Of a DNA stretch of 64,000 bases, positions 1 to 12,143 are shown in pieces. A program made the translations under genes and the position numbers. This DNA is from Komagataeibacter medellinensis NBRC 3288. GTDB taxonomy: Bacteria; Pseudomonadota; Alphaproteobacteria; Acetobacterales; Acetobacteraceae. The DNA lies in NCBI RefSeq assembly GCF_000182745.2, contig NC_016027.1, positions 871,001-935,000 on the forward strand, read 5' to 3'. The notes under the pieces are model-generated. The model was not told the origin of the DNA. It made no database searches and worked only from the letters and a program-made list of their open reading frames with translations. The number at the start of each line of letters is the position of its first letter. The first letter of the stretch is position 1.

Positions 1-744
1 GCCAATCGTGTCGGTCGTAAGCACGACCACACGGGCGTGGCGATATTCGGGAGCGGTGAATTCCCACGGGTGGTTGGCGTGGTAGCGGGCAAGCTGGGCC
101 TGCGTGGGGGTGGCCGTGACCTGCTGGCTTTCAAAGGGGATGCGCACAAGGTCGATGGTGCGGGTCTGGGCCTCGAAATCAAACAGGTGGCGGACCATCA
201 CCTCGGACACGCCCACGCCATTGCGAATCGGCTCAAGCAGCATGCGCGAGGCCTGTTCCTGCCGCACCAGTTCGATCAGCCGCCCCTCCGTCATGCCGGT
301 GCGGCGCAGGCGGTCATTGAACAGCGCGCGGTCGAACTGGCCATTGCCCCCCTTGAAGGCGGGGATGGAGAAAATCTCGTCCCGCACCACGGAATCAGGC
401 ACGATCAGGAAGTGGCGATCAGCGGCCTCGGCAATTTCGGCCTGCAGCACAAGGCGCTGGAGTACCTGGCGGGCCACCTGCTCACGCGTTGCGGGCGGGA
501 TCTGGCTGGGGTCCGACAGATGCATGGACTGCGCGACCTGCGGCATCTCGGATTGCAGCGCGTTCTGGTAGGACTGCACCAGGATGGGGCGATCCCCCAC
601 GCGGGCGGCCACGTCGGCGCGCTCGGTGCCGATGTTCATCAGCACGTCGCCCACGCCAAACCCGATGAAGGCCAGGAAAAACAGCCCGGCAACGATGCGC
701 CCCACCCATGAATCGACAAACACGCGATACAGAAAAGATAGCAT
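1..744 (-). CDS. PpiD/SurA-N-like periplasmic folding chaperone, 5' part only
   Basis: The reading frame runs from an ATG at 744 leftward off the window edge, so only about the first 248 residues are visible. The protein starts MLSFLYRVFVDSWVGR and has one membrane segment at about residues 14-33, followed by a helical region typical of the SurA N-terminal domain of PpiD-type peptidylprolyl isomerases (known family: an inner-membrane anchored periplasmic chaperone that helps outer-membrane proteins fold). The parvulin domain, if present, lies outside the window. The gene diverges from tpiA, with about 260 bases between the two starts. The family call is by recognition of the N-terminal layout and is fairly safe; the exact symbol is not. 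Confidence 0.75.
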   Translation of the reverse strand, partial: MLSFLYRVFVDSWVGRIVAGLFFLAFIGFGVGDVLMNIGTERADVAARVGDRPILVQSYQNALQSEMPQVAQSMHLSDPSQIPPATREQVARQVLQRLVLQAEIAEAADRHFLIVPDSVVRDEIFSIPAFKGGNGQFDRALFNDRLRRTGMTEGRLIELVRQEQASRMLLEPIRNGVGVSEVMVRHLFDFEAQTRTIDLVRIPFESQQVTATPTQAQLARYHANHPWEFTAPEYRHARVVVLTTDTIG

Positions 745-1004
745 GAAATACCCTGCGCCAGCACCAAGACAAAGCCGGAAGGAACAGGGCCCGCGCACCA
801 CGCGCACCCATGGGGCGCCCTGTTTTCCGGTCGGGCACCATACGGTCACGCCGCCGGTTTGACCAGCACCCGCATGCGCGCGGCCTTGCCACGCGTGGCA
901 TGCGGGTTGCAACGGGGGGCGGGCCGTGGTGTAGGCTCACGGCCATCATATACCATGCCACGCCCGCAGGCGGCACGCACGGGGCATGGACCAGGAGTGG
1001 AAAC

Positions 1005-1748
1005 ATGAAGCAGATTATTGTTGGCAACTGGAAGATGAACGGCCTGAGCGCCGATGCGGACGCGCTGGTCACGGGGCTGGCGGCGGGGCTGGCCGCCCTG
1101 CCCACGCGGGCCGATGTGGTGGTCTGCCCCCCCTTTACCCAGCTTGCGCGGCTGGCGCCCAAGCTGAAGGCCGCTGGCATCGCGCTGGGTGCCCAGGACT
1201 GCCACAAGGACAAATCCGGTGCCCATACCGGTGACATCTCGGCCCCCATGCTGGCGGACCTTGGGGTGCAGTACGTAATCCTTGGCCATTCCGAGCGCCG
1301 TGCCGAGCATGGCGAACTGGACGAGACCGTGCGCGAAAAGACCGTGGCCGCCATGGCCGCCGGCCTGACCCCCATCGTGTGCGTGGGCGAGAACGCCGAT
1401 CAGCGCGACAGCGGGGATTCGCGCGATGCGGTGGGCTGGCAGATCCAGGGATCACTGCCACAGGGTTTTACTGGCATTGTGGCGTATGAGCCGATCTGGG
1501 CCATCGGCTCGGGTACGGCCGCATCACAGCAGGATATTGCCGACATGTCCGCCTTCATCCGCGCCGAACTGGTGCGCCAGTTCGGGGAAGCTGGCAAAAC
1601 GATCCGAATCCTTTATGGTGGCTCGGTCAATGAACGCAATGTCACCGATATCCTGCCCGTTGAAAACGTGGATGGGGCGCTGGTGGGCAATGCCAGCCTG
1701 AAGGCCGATGCCTTCGTGCCGCTTGTCCGCGCCGCCCGCGCCTCGTGA
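1005..1748 (+). CDS. tpiA: Triosephosphate isomerase
   Basis: Interconverts dihydroxyacetone phosphate and glyceraldehyde 3-phosphate in the cytosol. The 247-residue product has the usual family length. It starts MKQIIVGNWKMNG with the substrate-binding NWKMN motif, carries the catalytic histidine region GHSERR near residue 95, the catalytic glutamate motif AYEPIWAIGSG near residue 165, and the phosphate-binding LYGGSVN near residue 205. I chose the ATG at 1005 because the family begins there; an in-frame upstream extension is not conserved. It is followed after 37 bases by secG on the same strand, an arrangement known from other proteobacteria, so the two are probably co-transcribed. Confidence 0.98.
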   Translation: MKQIIVGNWKMNGLSADADALVTGLAAGLAALPTRADVVVCPPFTQLARLAPKLKAAGIALGAQDCHKDKSGAHTGDISAPMLADLGVQYVILGHSERRAEHGELDETVREKTVAAMAAGLTPIVCVGENADQRDSGDSRDAVGWQIQGSLPQGFTGIVAYEPIWAIGSGTAASQQDIADMSAFIRAELVRQFGEAGKTIRILYGGSVNERNVTDILPVENVDGALVGNASLKADAFVPLVRAARAS

Positions 1749-1785
1749 TTGCCGCGCGGCTGGCGGGGCTCTACTGGAAAGACGC

Positions 1786-4723
<2,938 letters not shown>

Positions 4724-4775
4724 CGCGCAATCGTCCGACCAGTTGGTGGCCACCTTGCCCGTGGCCACCCCGGCT

Positions 4776-5165
4776 GTTCCCTTCCCTGCCTTTGCTGTTC
4801 CCTGACCTGTTCCCTGTTCCCCCATGTGCCGGGCCGGGTGCCCGCCCCATGCCGCCCGACGGCATTCAGGGCCACGGTTATCCACGATCCGGGGGGCACG
4901 ATGGGGGGCCGGCCCATGCGCCCGTGTTCCCTCTGTTCCTTATGTTCCCTTATATCTGTAATAAAGAATAAATAATAAGATATAGGGATATCAGTACACC
5001 GGTATACAGGTTGGGGGAGATAGGGAAACACGAAGGAACATAGGGAACGCAGGGAACATATCTGGCTGCCGGGGTGGTGGATACGCACCTGCCGCCTTTG
5101 GCCGGGGGCATTGTCCATGACCGTGCCCGTGTTCCATGCCCCCCGTTTTTCGTGTTCCCGTTCCC
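4776..5165. repeat. Island of GTTCCC motifs around an AT-rich core
   Basis: The 452-base gap between the convergent kdsA and glycosyltransferase genes has no credible gene. It carries forward GTTCCC/T motifs at 4776, 4797, 4809, 4816, 4925, 4934 and 4943, inverted copies (GGGAAC or near-matches) at about 5023, 5034, 5043 and 5052, then forward copies at about 5131, 5154 and 5160. The copies at 4925-4948 and 5023-5057 form an imperfect inverted repeat around an AT-rich core (about 4950-4990). A DnaA-box-like TTATCCACG lies at 4878-4886. The function is unknown. Confidence 0.7.
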
Positions 5166-5175
5166 CTACTTCATG

Positions 5176-6276
5176 TCACGGCGTGCTGGCGCCGTGCATG
5201 GTCATGCCCGCCATGTGCCGCAGCACCGCATCGCCCGCGCGCGCAAAGGCTGCGGGGCTGTAGCGCTGGTTGACCAGCGCCTGCGCCGCCTGCCCCATGG
5301 CTGCAAGCCGTCCAGGCCGGCGCAGGGCGGTCTCCAGCACATCGGCCAGGGCCTGCGGCTGGCACGGCGCCACTTTCCAGCCGGTTACGCCGTGTATGAT
5401 GGAGCGGTTCATCTCCCCCACTGTGCTGCCGATCACGGGTAGCGCGCGGTCCATGGCCTCATGCGCTGCAATGCAGAACCCTTCGCGGCGCGAGGGCTGG
5501 ACATAGAGGTGGCACCGCCGCAGGAACGCCGCCGTATCGTGCACGTAACCGGCAAATACCACGTTATCCAGCCCGTGCTGCTGGCAGAAGGCGCGCAGGC
5601 GGCCATGTTCCGCCCCCTCCCCGCCAATCATGACCTGGAACGGCGGCAGCCCCCCCACGTTGCGCATCGCAACCAGCGCACGGCACAGCATGTCATACCC
5701 CTTGCCGGGGTTAAGGCGGCCCAGTGTGCCGATCCGCATCACCTCCCCCGGCTGCCAGCCCGGTGCGGGGGCAAGGTCGGGGCGGGTGCGGAAAATGGGC
5801 CAGCACATCAGCCGCGCGGGCGCGATACCCAGCCTTGTGTGGGTCAGTTCTGTTACATAGGCGGAATCCCCCACCCATAGCCGACTGCGCCCGCGCATGA
5901 GGCGCAGCAGCGCCAGGTTGCCAGGCTTGAGAAAGGCATTGTGCTGCCAGCTGGTAACCGGGATGCCGTGACGCATACCGACAACCTGCCCCAGCAGGGT
6001 CGCGCGCGTGAGTGATGTCCAGATATGGGTGGGGCCGACATCGCGCACCCAGCCATCCAGCCGGGACAGCACGCGGGGCGCTGGTGCGCCATCAACCGCC
6101 AGCACATCCGCCCCGATCCCGGCATGCTCCAGCGCCGTCATGGCGCGACCGTTGCGCCGCTCCAGTGCCACGACCCGCACGCTGTGCCCCAGGCTGCGGC
6201 AGACCCCCACAATAGCCGGGATGGGCAGGGCAGCCCCTCCCCCTTCAAAACTATTGATGACATAGGCAATACGCAT
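5176..6276 (-). CDS. Glycosyltransferase family 4 protein
   Basis: Predicted retaining GT-B glycosyltransferase acting on a nucleotide-sugar donor, probably in surface polysaccharide synthesis. The 366-residue product begins MRIAYVINSFEGGGA with the N-terminal glycine-rich loop. In the C-terminal half it has GRLNPGKGYDML and the EX7E donor-binding motif in REGFCIAAHEAM, followed by PVIGSTVGEM, all typical of GT4. I chose the ATG at 6276 because the conserved domain starts there. It lies 55 bases downstream of the transferase at 6332-7507 on the same strand, so the two probably form an operon. Donor and acceptor cannot be told from sequence. Confidence 0.88.
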   Translation of the reverse strand: MRIAYVINSFEGGGAALPIPAIVGVCRSLGHSVRVVALERRNGRAMTALEHAGIGADVLAVDGAPAPRVLSRLDGWVRDVGPTHIWTSLTRATLLGQVVGMRHGIPVTSWQHNAFLKPGNLALLRLMRGRSRLWVGDSAYVTELTHTRLGIAPARLMCWPIFRTRPDLAPAPGWQPGEVMRIGTLGRLNPGKGYDMLCRALVAMRNVGGLPPFQVMIGGEGAEHGRLRAFCQQHGLDNVVFAGYVHDTAAFLRRCHLYVQPSRREGFCIAAHEAMDRALPVIGSTVGEMNRSIIHGVTGWKVAPCQPQALADVLETALRRPGRLAAMGQAAQALVNQRYSPAAFARAGDAVLRHMAGMTMHGASTP

Positions 6277-6331
6277 GACATTCCCCCCCCACGCAGGGAG
6301 GCGGGATGATAGCGCCATAGGCTACCCGTGT

Positions 6332-7507
6332 TCAGGCCGCTTCGCGTTTATCCTGTAACAAATAGTAAACAATTTCCTCGGCGGCGCGGCGGCTGGCGCT
6401 CTGGCCGGGAACGGTATGGAAGGTTGCGGCAAAGGCCGCGCGCTGGTGTGCATCAAAGCGGGCCTGCTGCTGGCGCGCCACCGCCAGCGCATGCGGCAGG
6501 GCGCTGACCCGGTCAATCACCTGCCCCATGTTCCAGTGCGTGTAGCTGGGATTATCCTGCCAGCGTGCATTGTGGGAATTAAGGAAAATGCACGGCCGCG
6601 GGTTGCAGATCCACTCGTACACCTGGCTGCTGGCATCACCCAGATAGATGTCGGCCGCCAGCACATAGGACATATCGACCGAGCGCGTGCTGCCCGTGTC
6701 AATCAGGATATGCGAAAGGTTACGCAGCCGTTCAGGTATGGACCACCGGTAGCGGATGCGCCTGTGCTCCACCGATGTATGCAGCCTGCGACGGAACAGC
6801 ATGACATGGGGGGCGAAGATCAGGTTGTACTCATCCTGCCGGGCAAACCATTCCAGCACCGCCATCCCCATATCCCACCATGAGGACAAGATCGGGTCGA
6901 AATGTGGGTTGTAGAGCACCGTGGGCCGGTCATTGCCAAAAAAACGCGGGCGGGCGGCCATGTCGATGGTATCGAATTTGGGGTAGCCGATCACTGCATG
7001 GTGGCCGGGGCGGACCAGTTTCCTGCGCACCATGCGCTCCCGCGTCTTGGCGCCGGGCAGAAGCACAAAGTCAAAGAAGCGCGTAACATCGCGGAACCCG
7101 ATGGAGCGGTCCCCTGCCCCATGCGGCAGGTAGATCAGCCTGACATCAAGGTTGAAGTGGCTTTTGAGCAGGGCGGATGTCGTCTCGGGGACCACCAGCG
7201 CGTCAAAACCGGCAAACAGGCCCAGGTTGTCACGCAAATTGGCAATGCGGCGGAAGGGCAGCACCGCCCCGGCCACCGTATTGATGGCGCGCGATATGCG
7301 GTTGATGTCGATATGGACAAAGCGTACACGCGCGGCGCAGCCCGCGATTATCTTTTTGACCTGCTGTTCCTGCGTGTCACATGATGTAACAACCGTGACA
7401 TCCTGCCCAAGGGCCACGAGTTCGCAGATGATCGGCGCGGTATGCGCTATCTGGTGAGTGCAGTCGTGATTGAACAGGAAGCCGATCTGCAGGTGGGGCG
7501 TTGTCAT
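6332..7507 (-). CDS. CDP-glycerol:glycerophosphotransferase-like protein
   Basis: The 391-residue product has the layout of the CDP-glycerol glycerophosphotransferase (TagB/TagF) superfamily: an N-terminal Rossmann-like half with PHGAGDRSIGF near residue 145, YNPHFDP near residue 210, and a C-terminal half with LIDTGSTRSVDMSYVLAAD and YLGDASSQVYEW near residues 285-315. In Gram-positive relatives these enzymes polymerise teichoic-acid backbones; in Gram-negatives they can add polyol phosphates to capsules or O-antigens. I used the ATG at 7507 (MTTPHLQIGF) rather than an upstream extension lacking conservation. The neighbouring GT4 gene suggests a shared surface glycan. The substrate is unknown. 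Confidence 0.75.
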   Translation of the reverse strand: MTTPHLQIGFLFNHDCTHQIAHTAPIICELVALGQDVTVVTSCDTQEQQVKKIIAGCAARVRFVHIDINRISRAINTVAGAVLPFRRIANLRDNLGLFAGFDALVVPETTSALLKSHFNLDVRLIYLPHGAGDRSIGFRDVTRFFDFVLLPGAKTRERMVRRKLVRPGHHAVIGYPKFDTIDMAARPRFFGNDRPTVLYNPHFDPILSSWWDMGMAVLEWFARQDEYNLIFAPHVMLFRRRLHTSVEHRRIRYRWSIPERLRNLSHILIDTGSTRSVDMSYVLAADIYLGDASSQVYEWICNPRPCIFLNSHNARWQDNPSYTHWNMGQVIDRVSALPHALAVARQQQARFDAHQRAAFAATFHTVPGQSASRRAAEEIVYYLLQDKREAA

Positions 7508-7753
7508 GTGACGAATTGTGACTGAATTCTGCCACAAAAAATAGGTTCCCTTTATCTTTATTTTAGCCACATTTTATTATTTGGCAGGGAATTTTACTGC
7601 TCCCGCGCAAACTGTCCCATTTCTGTCACATACAAAGGCGGTTGCCCCATGGGCAGACAGGACGCACAGGACATTACAGGATTAAACGGGATACGGAAAG
7701 CTCCGGCACACGCGCGCCTGTAGCCACGGGCGCGGGCTTTCAGGCGCTTTTTG

Positions 7754-9895
7754 TCAGGCGTGGGTCAGGATGGCCTGACGGATCATGTCGGCCGGTTGCG
7801 GGCGGCCAAGCAGGAAACCCTGCACCTGGTTGCAGCCCAGATCGTTCAGGTGCGCCCACTGGTCCTGTGTCTCCACGCCTTCGGCGGTGATGGGGATGTC
7901 CATGCTCTGCGCCAGGCTGATGATGGCGCGGATAATGCCCGCCGCCCCGCGTTCGGGCAGTTCCTGCACGAAAGAACGGTCGATCTTGATCTTCTGGAAC
8001 TGGAACGAACGCAAATAACCCAGCGAGGAATAGCCCGTGCCAAAGTCATCCAGCACGATGCTGCATCCGATACGCCCCAATTTTTGCAGGATTTCGCGGT
8101 TGGTGGCACTGTTCTGGACGAATATGTTCTCGGTAATCTCGATTTCCAGCCGTTCGGGCGGCAGGCCGGATTGCGCCAGCGCCTCTTCCACAATGCGGAT
8201 GAAACGCGGGTTGCGCAGTTGTATGGGCGAGACATTGACCGCCACCTTGACCTGTGCCGGCCAGTCCGCTGCTTCGTTACAGGCCGTACGCAGCACCCAC
8301 TCGCCAAGATCGTGAATCAGACCGTTTTCTTCCGCCAGCCCCACAAACTGGTCGGGCGGGATCATGCCCTGCGTGGGGTGGTGCCAGCGCACCAGTGCCT
8401 CGCACGCGCTCAGGCGGTTGCCGGGCATGGAGTACAGCGGCTGGAAATGCAGGGTCAATCCGTTACCGGCAATGGCGCCACGCAGTTCGCTGCCAAGGCG
8501 CGCGCGGGTCTGGATCTCGTCGCGCAGTTCCTCATCAAAGAACTGGAAACCATTCCGCCCCAGCGACTTGGCGCGGTAAAGCGCGATATCGGCATATTGC
8601 AGCAGGTTTTCCGATGCATCCGCATCACGCGGGTACAGCGCGGAGCCAACGCTTGCACCAATAACGATATGGTGGCCATCAATAACGTAGGGCCTGCTGA
8701 CCGTCTCCACGATTTCACGCGCGCGCGCGGTCAGTTCAACAGGGGCAGGCACGGTGGGCCAGATGATGGCGAACTCGTCGCCACCCAGACGGGCCACCAG
8801 GTCCTCGGGCCTGCTACACGCGCGCAGTCGTTCGGAAACCAGTTGCAGCAGGCTGTCGCCTGCCGCGTGGCCGTAAACGTCATTCACGGTCTTGAAGTAA
8901 TCAAGGTCGATGCACAGAAGTGTTGCGGTGCCGCCGGGCACGCAGGCCGCCTCCAGTCGGGAACTGAACAGGGCGCGGTTGGCAAGCCCGGTCAGCGGGT
9001 CGTAATGGGCCAGCAGTTCCACCTGGTGCTGGGCGTCGCGCTGCTCGGTCACATCATCGGCCACGCACAGTTCCCACCGGGGCGCGCCGCGTTCATCGGC
9101 AATGGTGACCTGGCGGGTGGAAATGGCCCGCCTTGCGCCAGTATGGTCACACAGCACTTTTTCAATCACGCCCTGCCCGCCACCGGCAAAGCGGCTGACC
9201 AGCAGGTGGCCGATTTCATCACTGGTGAACACGTCATCCACATTGCGCTCCACCAGCAGGTCACGCCGGCAGCCGGTCATGGCTTCGGCCGCGCGGTTGA
9301 CCAGCACAAGGTGCTCGTGGCGCAGCGAGCGCACGATCAGGGCGGAGGGGATGTTCTCCACAATCGTGTCGATGAACAGCTTGTCGCGTGAAATCTTGCG
9401 GTTGGCGCGGCGCAGTTCCTCGGCGGCTTCCTTCAGGCTGGCGGCGGACGCCACGGCGTGGGAATGGGATGCATTGATCAGGTCCAGCGCCGAACCGGTG
9501 CCAAGGTAGCGCCCATCGCGCGTGACGATATAGCCGCGCAGCAGGTCGGAGGGCTGGCTCATTAATGTCAGCGCCGTAAAATCGGATGACGAGACAGCCG
9601 CATCGATTACGACCGGGCTGTCATCCATCAGCAGCGCCACCGGCCGCCGGTTGAACAGTGCATGGCCGAACTTGCCCGATACCCTGAGAAAAAAAGCCTG
9701 CCGCTCCACCAGACCGACAGGCACATTATCATCATTCACAACGGCAACGAGCATCAGTTCGGCGTCATTATGGAAAAATTCGAACAGACGCTCCCCCAGC
9801 GCGTCGGGGGGAATGACCGGCCCGGGCCTTGCAATGTCCCCCATGACCTGAACGGTGACGGACGGGCTTTTCTGTGCAGAAATCTCATTCATCAT
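7754..9895 (-). CDS. PAS-GGDEF-EAL cyclic di-GMP synthase/phosphodiesterase
   Basis: Predicted cytoplasmic enzyme turning over cyclic di-GMP; no membrane segment is seen. Residues 1-150 resemble a CBS-like sensory region, 170-290 a PAS domain, 295-455 a GGDEF domain and 465-713 an EAL domain. The GGDEF site is intact (RLGGDEFAI) with an inhibitory I-site RPED five residues upstream. The EAL residues are also intact: CEALVRW, NVSPIQL, EIEITEN, LDDFGTGYSS, KIDRSF, AEGVET and QVQGFLLGRP. It could therefore make or degrade the messenger. In acetic acid bacteria such hybrids control cellulose synthesis through the PilZ domain of BcsA (known); a link to the bcs locus here is inference. Confidence 0.93.
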   Translation of the reverse strand: MMNEISAQKSPSVTVQVMGDIARPGPVIPPDALGERLFEFFHNDAELMLVAVVNDDNVPVGLVERQAFFLRVSGKFGHALFNRRPVALLMDDSPVVIDAAVSSSDFTALTLMSQPSDLLRGYIVTRDGRYLGTGSALDLINASHSHAVASAASLKEAAEELRRANRKISRDKLFIDTIVENIPSALIVRSLRHEHLVLVNRAAEAMTGCRRDLLVERNVDDVFTSDEIGHLLVSRFAGGGQGVIEKVLCDHTGARRAISTRQVTIADERGAPRWELCVADDVTEQRDAQHQVELLAHYDPLTGLANRALFSSRLEAACVPGGTATLLCIDLDYFKTVNDVYGHAAGDSLLQLVSERLRACSRPEDLVARLGGDEFAIIWPTVPAPVELTARAREIVETVSRPYVIDGHHIVIGASVGSALYPRDADASENLLQYADIALYRAKSLGRNGFQFFDEELRDEIQTRARLGSELRGAIAGNGLTLHFQPLYSMPGNRLSACEALVRWHHPTQGMIPPDQFVGLAEENGLIHDLGEWVLRTACNEAADWPAQVKVAVNVSPIQLRNPRFIRIVEEALAQSGLPPERLEIEITENIFVQNSATNREILQKLGRIGCSIVLDDFGTGYSSLGYLRSFQFQKIKIDRSFVQELPERGAAGIIRAIISLAQSMDIPITAEGVETQDQWAHLNDLGCNQVQGFLLGRPQPADMIRQAILTHA

Positions 9896-10001
9896 TCAAT
9901 TTTCCACAGCGGGATGCGGCTGCTTTCTATCGTATTGATTTACTTATTATTACTTCATTTTTAATAAAATTAAAGGAAATATAATTCATTTTTACTTAAT
10001 C

Positions 10002-10028
10002 GTGCCCGAACCATAACCGTTCGGGCAC
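10002..10028. terminator. Perfect hairpin after the porin gene
   Basis: A 10-bp perfect stem (GTGCCCGAAC paired with GTTCGGGCAC) with a 7-base loop lies 45 bases downstream of the porin stop codon and about 105 bases upstream of the c-di-GMP gene start. It lacks a clear U-tract in either direction, so it may be an mRNA 3' stabiliser rather than a true intrinsic terminator. Confidence 0.5.
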
Positions 10029-10073
10029 CATGGCATGAAACCCTCATGCCGTTACGCTACCCGACCTGCCCGA

Positions 10074-11762
10074 TCAGAAGGCGGCCTGGATACGCCCGGC
10101 AACCGAGTTACCTTCGCGGCCCAGGATGTTGGCTGCGACACTGTTGCGGCTGACAATGAAGTGGTTGAAATCAAGCATGAAGCGGAAGTGGCGGTTGGGA
10201 TACCAGTTCAGGCCCGCCGACCACACCGTCTGCTGCCCACCACGCAGGGCGGTTGATGCATTGCCCAGGTTGGCGTTCAGGTCGGCCACGCTGTAACGGG
10301 CCGTCATTTCCAGCGCACCCCAGTAACCGTGCGACGGGTCGAAGGCATGCTCCACGCCGGGGGCTGCGAATGCACCTTCCTTGATGTTGTAGGAACGCCC
10401 CTTGCCAAAGATGGTGTAGTTGGCCGCGCCATAGTAACCGGTAAAGTTGACAGTGGCGTTGTTGGCGGCCGAGTTGCCACCGTTATCACCGCGCGTGACA
10501 CCGATGTTGTAGTATTCACCCTTCAGCGTAAGGCGCTTCCAGCGGAAGCCCAGTTCCGGGCCTGCCGACCAGATGCTGCCCACATTGCCCACCGTGGCGC
10601 TAAGCAGCTTGGTGGTGGTCAGGTTGACTTCGGGCGCTTCGGAGAAGTTATAGGAACGGTCATCGGAAGCCTTGGCCTGCGCCACCTTGAACGCCGTGAT
10701 GGCAGACAGACCGATATGAACGTCAATATCCTTGGACATGTACGGACGGCCCGCCACACGGAAGGTCGCGCCGGACTGGCTGTCATACGTTGCACGCTTG
10801 CCGTAAGTCTGGCCCGTCACGTAACCCGCGATCCACCAGCGCTTGGCATAATGCAGGGCGCCAAGGCTCATGCGGGCGTCACCGGCGGCGATGTTACGCA
10901 CGATATCGGTAATGGCGGGGCGTTCCATCAGTTCGAACTCGTTCGAGCTTTCGGAATCTTCTTCCGTCACGCGCGGCTGGAAATAACCGGCGGTGATGAC
11001 CGTGTGGTTAAAGCCGGCGTAATTCAGGTTCGCTTCATACAACTGCGAGGTGGAAGTACCATCGGCGGAACCGGAACCAAAATCCGGGGTGATGTTGGCA
11101 ATCCAGTTCTTGTAACGGAACGAGATGGGAATACGCAGGCGGCGTGCGTTTTCGGTCAGACCTTCATAGTCGCCCTTGGTCTCGCCACGGCGCGGGGACA
11201 TGCCCATGAACCCGCCAATATCCTCATGGAACGCCAGGCCGATGGACATGGCATACATCCCGTCTTCAGACGAGATGGTCGGCCGCCCGCCGGGGAAACC
11301 CACAACCATGCCACCCATGTGCAGGGCCTCTTCCTTTTCCGTCGCCGCACGGAACGATGCCCAGGAGGAGGAAACGCCACGATCCGACGGGGGCGTGCCA
11401 AGGTCGGCCCTCTGCATCGCACTGCTAAGGCTACCGCCCATGCCGCTGTCACCACCGATGTGGATGTCACGCGCATAGCTGTCGGGCAGGGGCTGGCCGT
11501 GGCTGGCGGCAACCCGGCGGGCCTGTGCGGCGTTGGCGGCCACGGAGTTACCACGGACAGATTCGGCGCGGACCAGGCGCTGGCGCAGCACGCTGATCTG
11601 ACTACTCATGTCACGGCGCATGGCCTGCATTTCCACCTGCAGAGCCTTGATCTGAGCATCCGATGCGGCATCCGCATGGGCCTGATGAAAGGAAGAGAGC
11701 CCCAGAAGGGCAGACGAACCAAGCAACAGGGAAACTACAGGCCGACGGATCATGTTAAGCAT
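10074..11762 (-). CDS. Outer-membrane porin (OprO/OprP-like)
   Basis: Predicted beta-barrel channel. The 562-residue product has a signal peptide (positively charged start, hydrophobic core, likely cleavage after SFHQAHA near residue 30), a short coiled coil at about 33-70 with heptad-like QIKALQVEMQAMRRDM, and then a long stretch of alternating polar and aromatic beta-strand sequence. It ends in phenylalanine, as expected for BAM-dependent barrels. The coiled coil followed by a barrel is typical of phosphate-selective porin-like proteins of acetic acid bacteria. A second in-frame ATG at 11753 (MIRRPVVSLLL) is an equally possible start. Substrate specificity cannot be read from the sequence. 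Confidence 0.8.
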   Translation of the reverse strand: MLNMIRRPVVSLLLGSSALLGLSSFHQAHADAASDAQIKALQVEMQAMRRDMSSQISVLRQRLVRAESVRGNSVAANAAQARRVAASHGQPLPDSYARDIHIGGDSGMGGSLSSAMQRADLGTPPSDRGVSSSWASFRAATEKEEALHMGGMVVGFPGGRPTISSEDGMYAMSIGLAFHEDIGGFMGMSPRRGETKGDYEGLTENARRLRIPISFRYKNWIANITPDFGSGSADGTSTSQLYEANLNYAGFNHTVITAGYFQPRVTEEDSESSNEFELMERPAITDIVRNIAAGDARMSLGALHYAKRWWIAGYVTGQTYGKRATYDSQSGATFRVAGRPYMSKDIDVHIGLSAITAFKVAQAKASDDRSYNFSEAPEVNLTTTKLLSATVGNVGSIWSAGPELGFRWKRLTLKGEYYNIGVTRGDNGGNSAANNATVNFTGYYGAANYTIFGKGRSYNIKEGAFAAPGVEHAFDPSHGYWGALEMTARYSVADLNANLGNASTALRGGQQTVWSAGLNWYPNRHFRFMLDFNHFIVSRNSVAANILGREGNSVAGRIQAAF

Positions 11763-12143
11763 TCCGTAATGAAGGATGAGTTCATTTAGAATGGGCGTCT
11801 GATCCTGTGTGTTATGTTTCCAATACAGTTTTATGAATGTTTTATTAAATGATCTATATTTAAATACTCATTTTTTATTATAAATATGGACCAGACAATA
11901 CGGGCTGCAATAATTCAGTGCATTTCCGGTACAACATGGATGCAGGCCGTCATGACCAAGGCATTAAAAAAAATATTACCTTGGAAAATTTTCTCTTTTT
12001 CAGGGAAACACCACGGGCAGTTGCAGATGTACTACCGGTTTAGTGTGTGATTTTTGTTGCCACATACCACCGTGGCGGCAAACCGCGCCCCGTCTGACCG
12101 TGCCACATGCGTATGACAGCCGCATTGTGGCCACAATACCACA
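11763..12143. other. Intergenic region upstream of the porin gene
   Basis: About 380 bases without a gene. The stretch at about 11,830-12,010 is markedly AT-rich compared with its surroundings and probably contains the porin promoter, reading leftward. I could not pick a specific promoter or repeat. Confidence 0.5.

Noticed and set aside
482-1375. A 297-codon open frame on the minus strand across tpiA
   Set aside because: It is the shadow of tpiA, with no conserved domain. The real minus-strand gene here is the PpiD-like one ending off the window edge.
7751-9391. A 546-codon plus-strand frame opposite the c-di-GMP gene
   Set aside because: High GC leaves the opposite strand free of stops. 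All conserved motifs are on the minus strand.
10329-11789. A 486-codon plus-strand frame opposite the porin
   Set aside because: Antisense shadow; the minus-strand product has a signal peptide and a barrel pattern.
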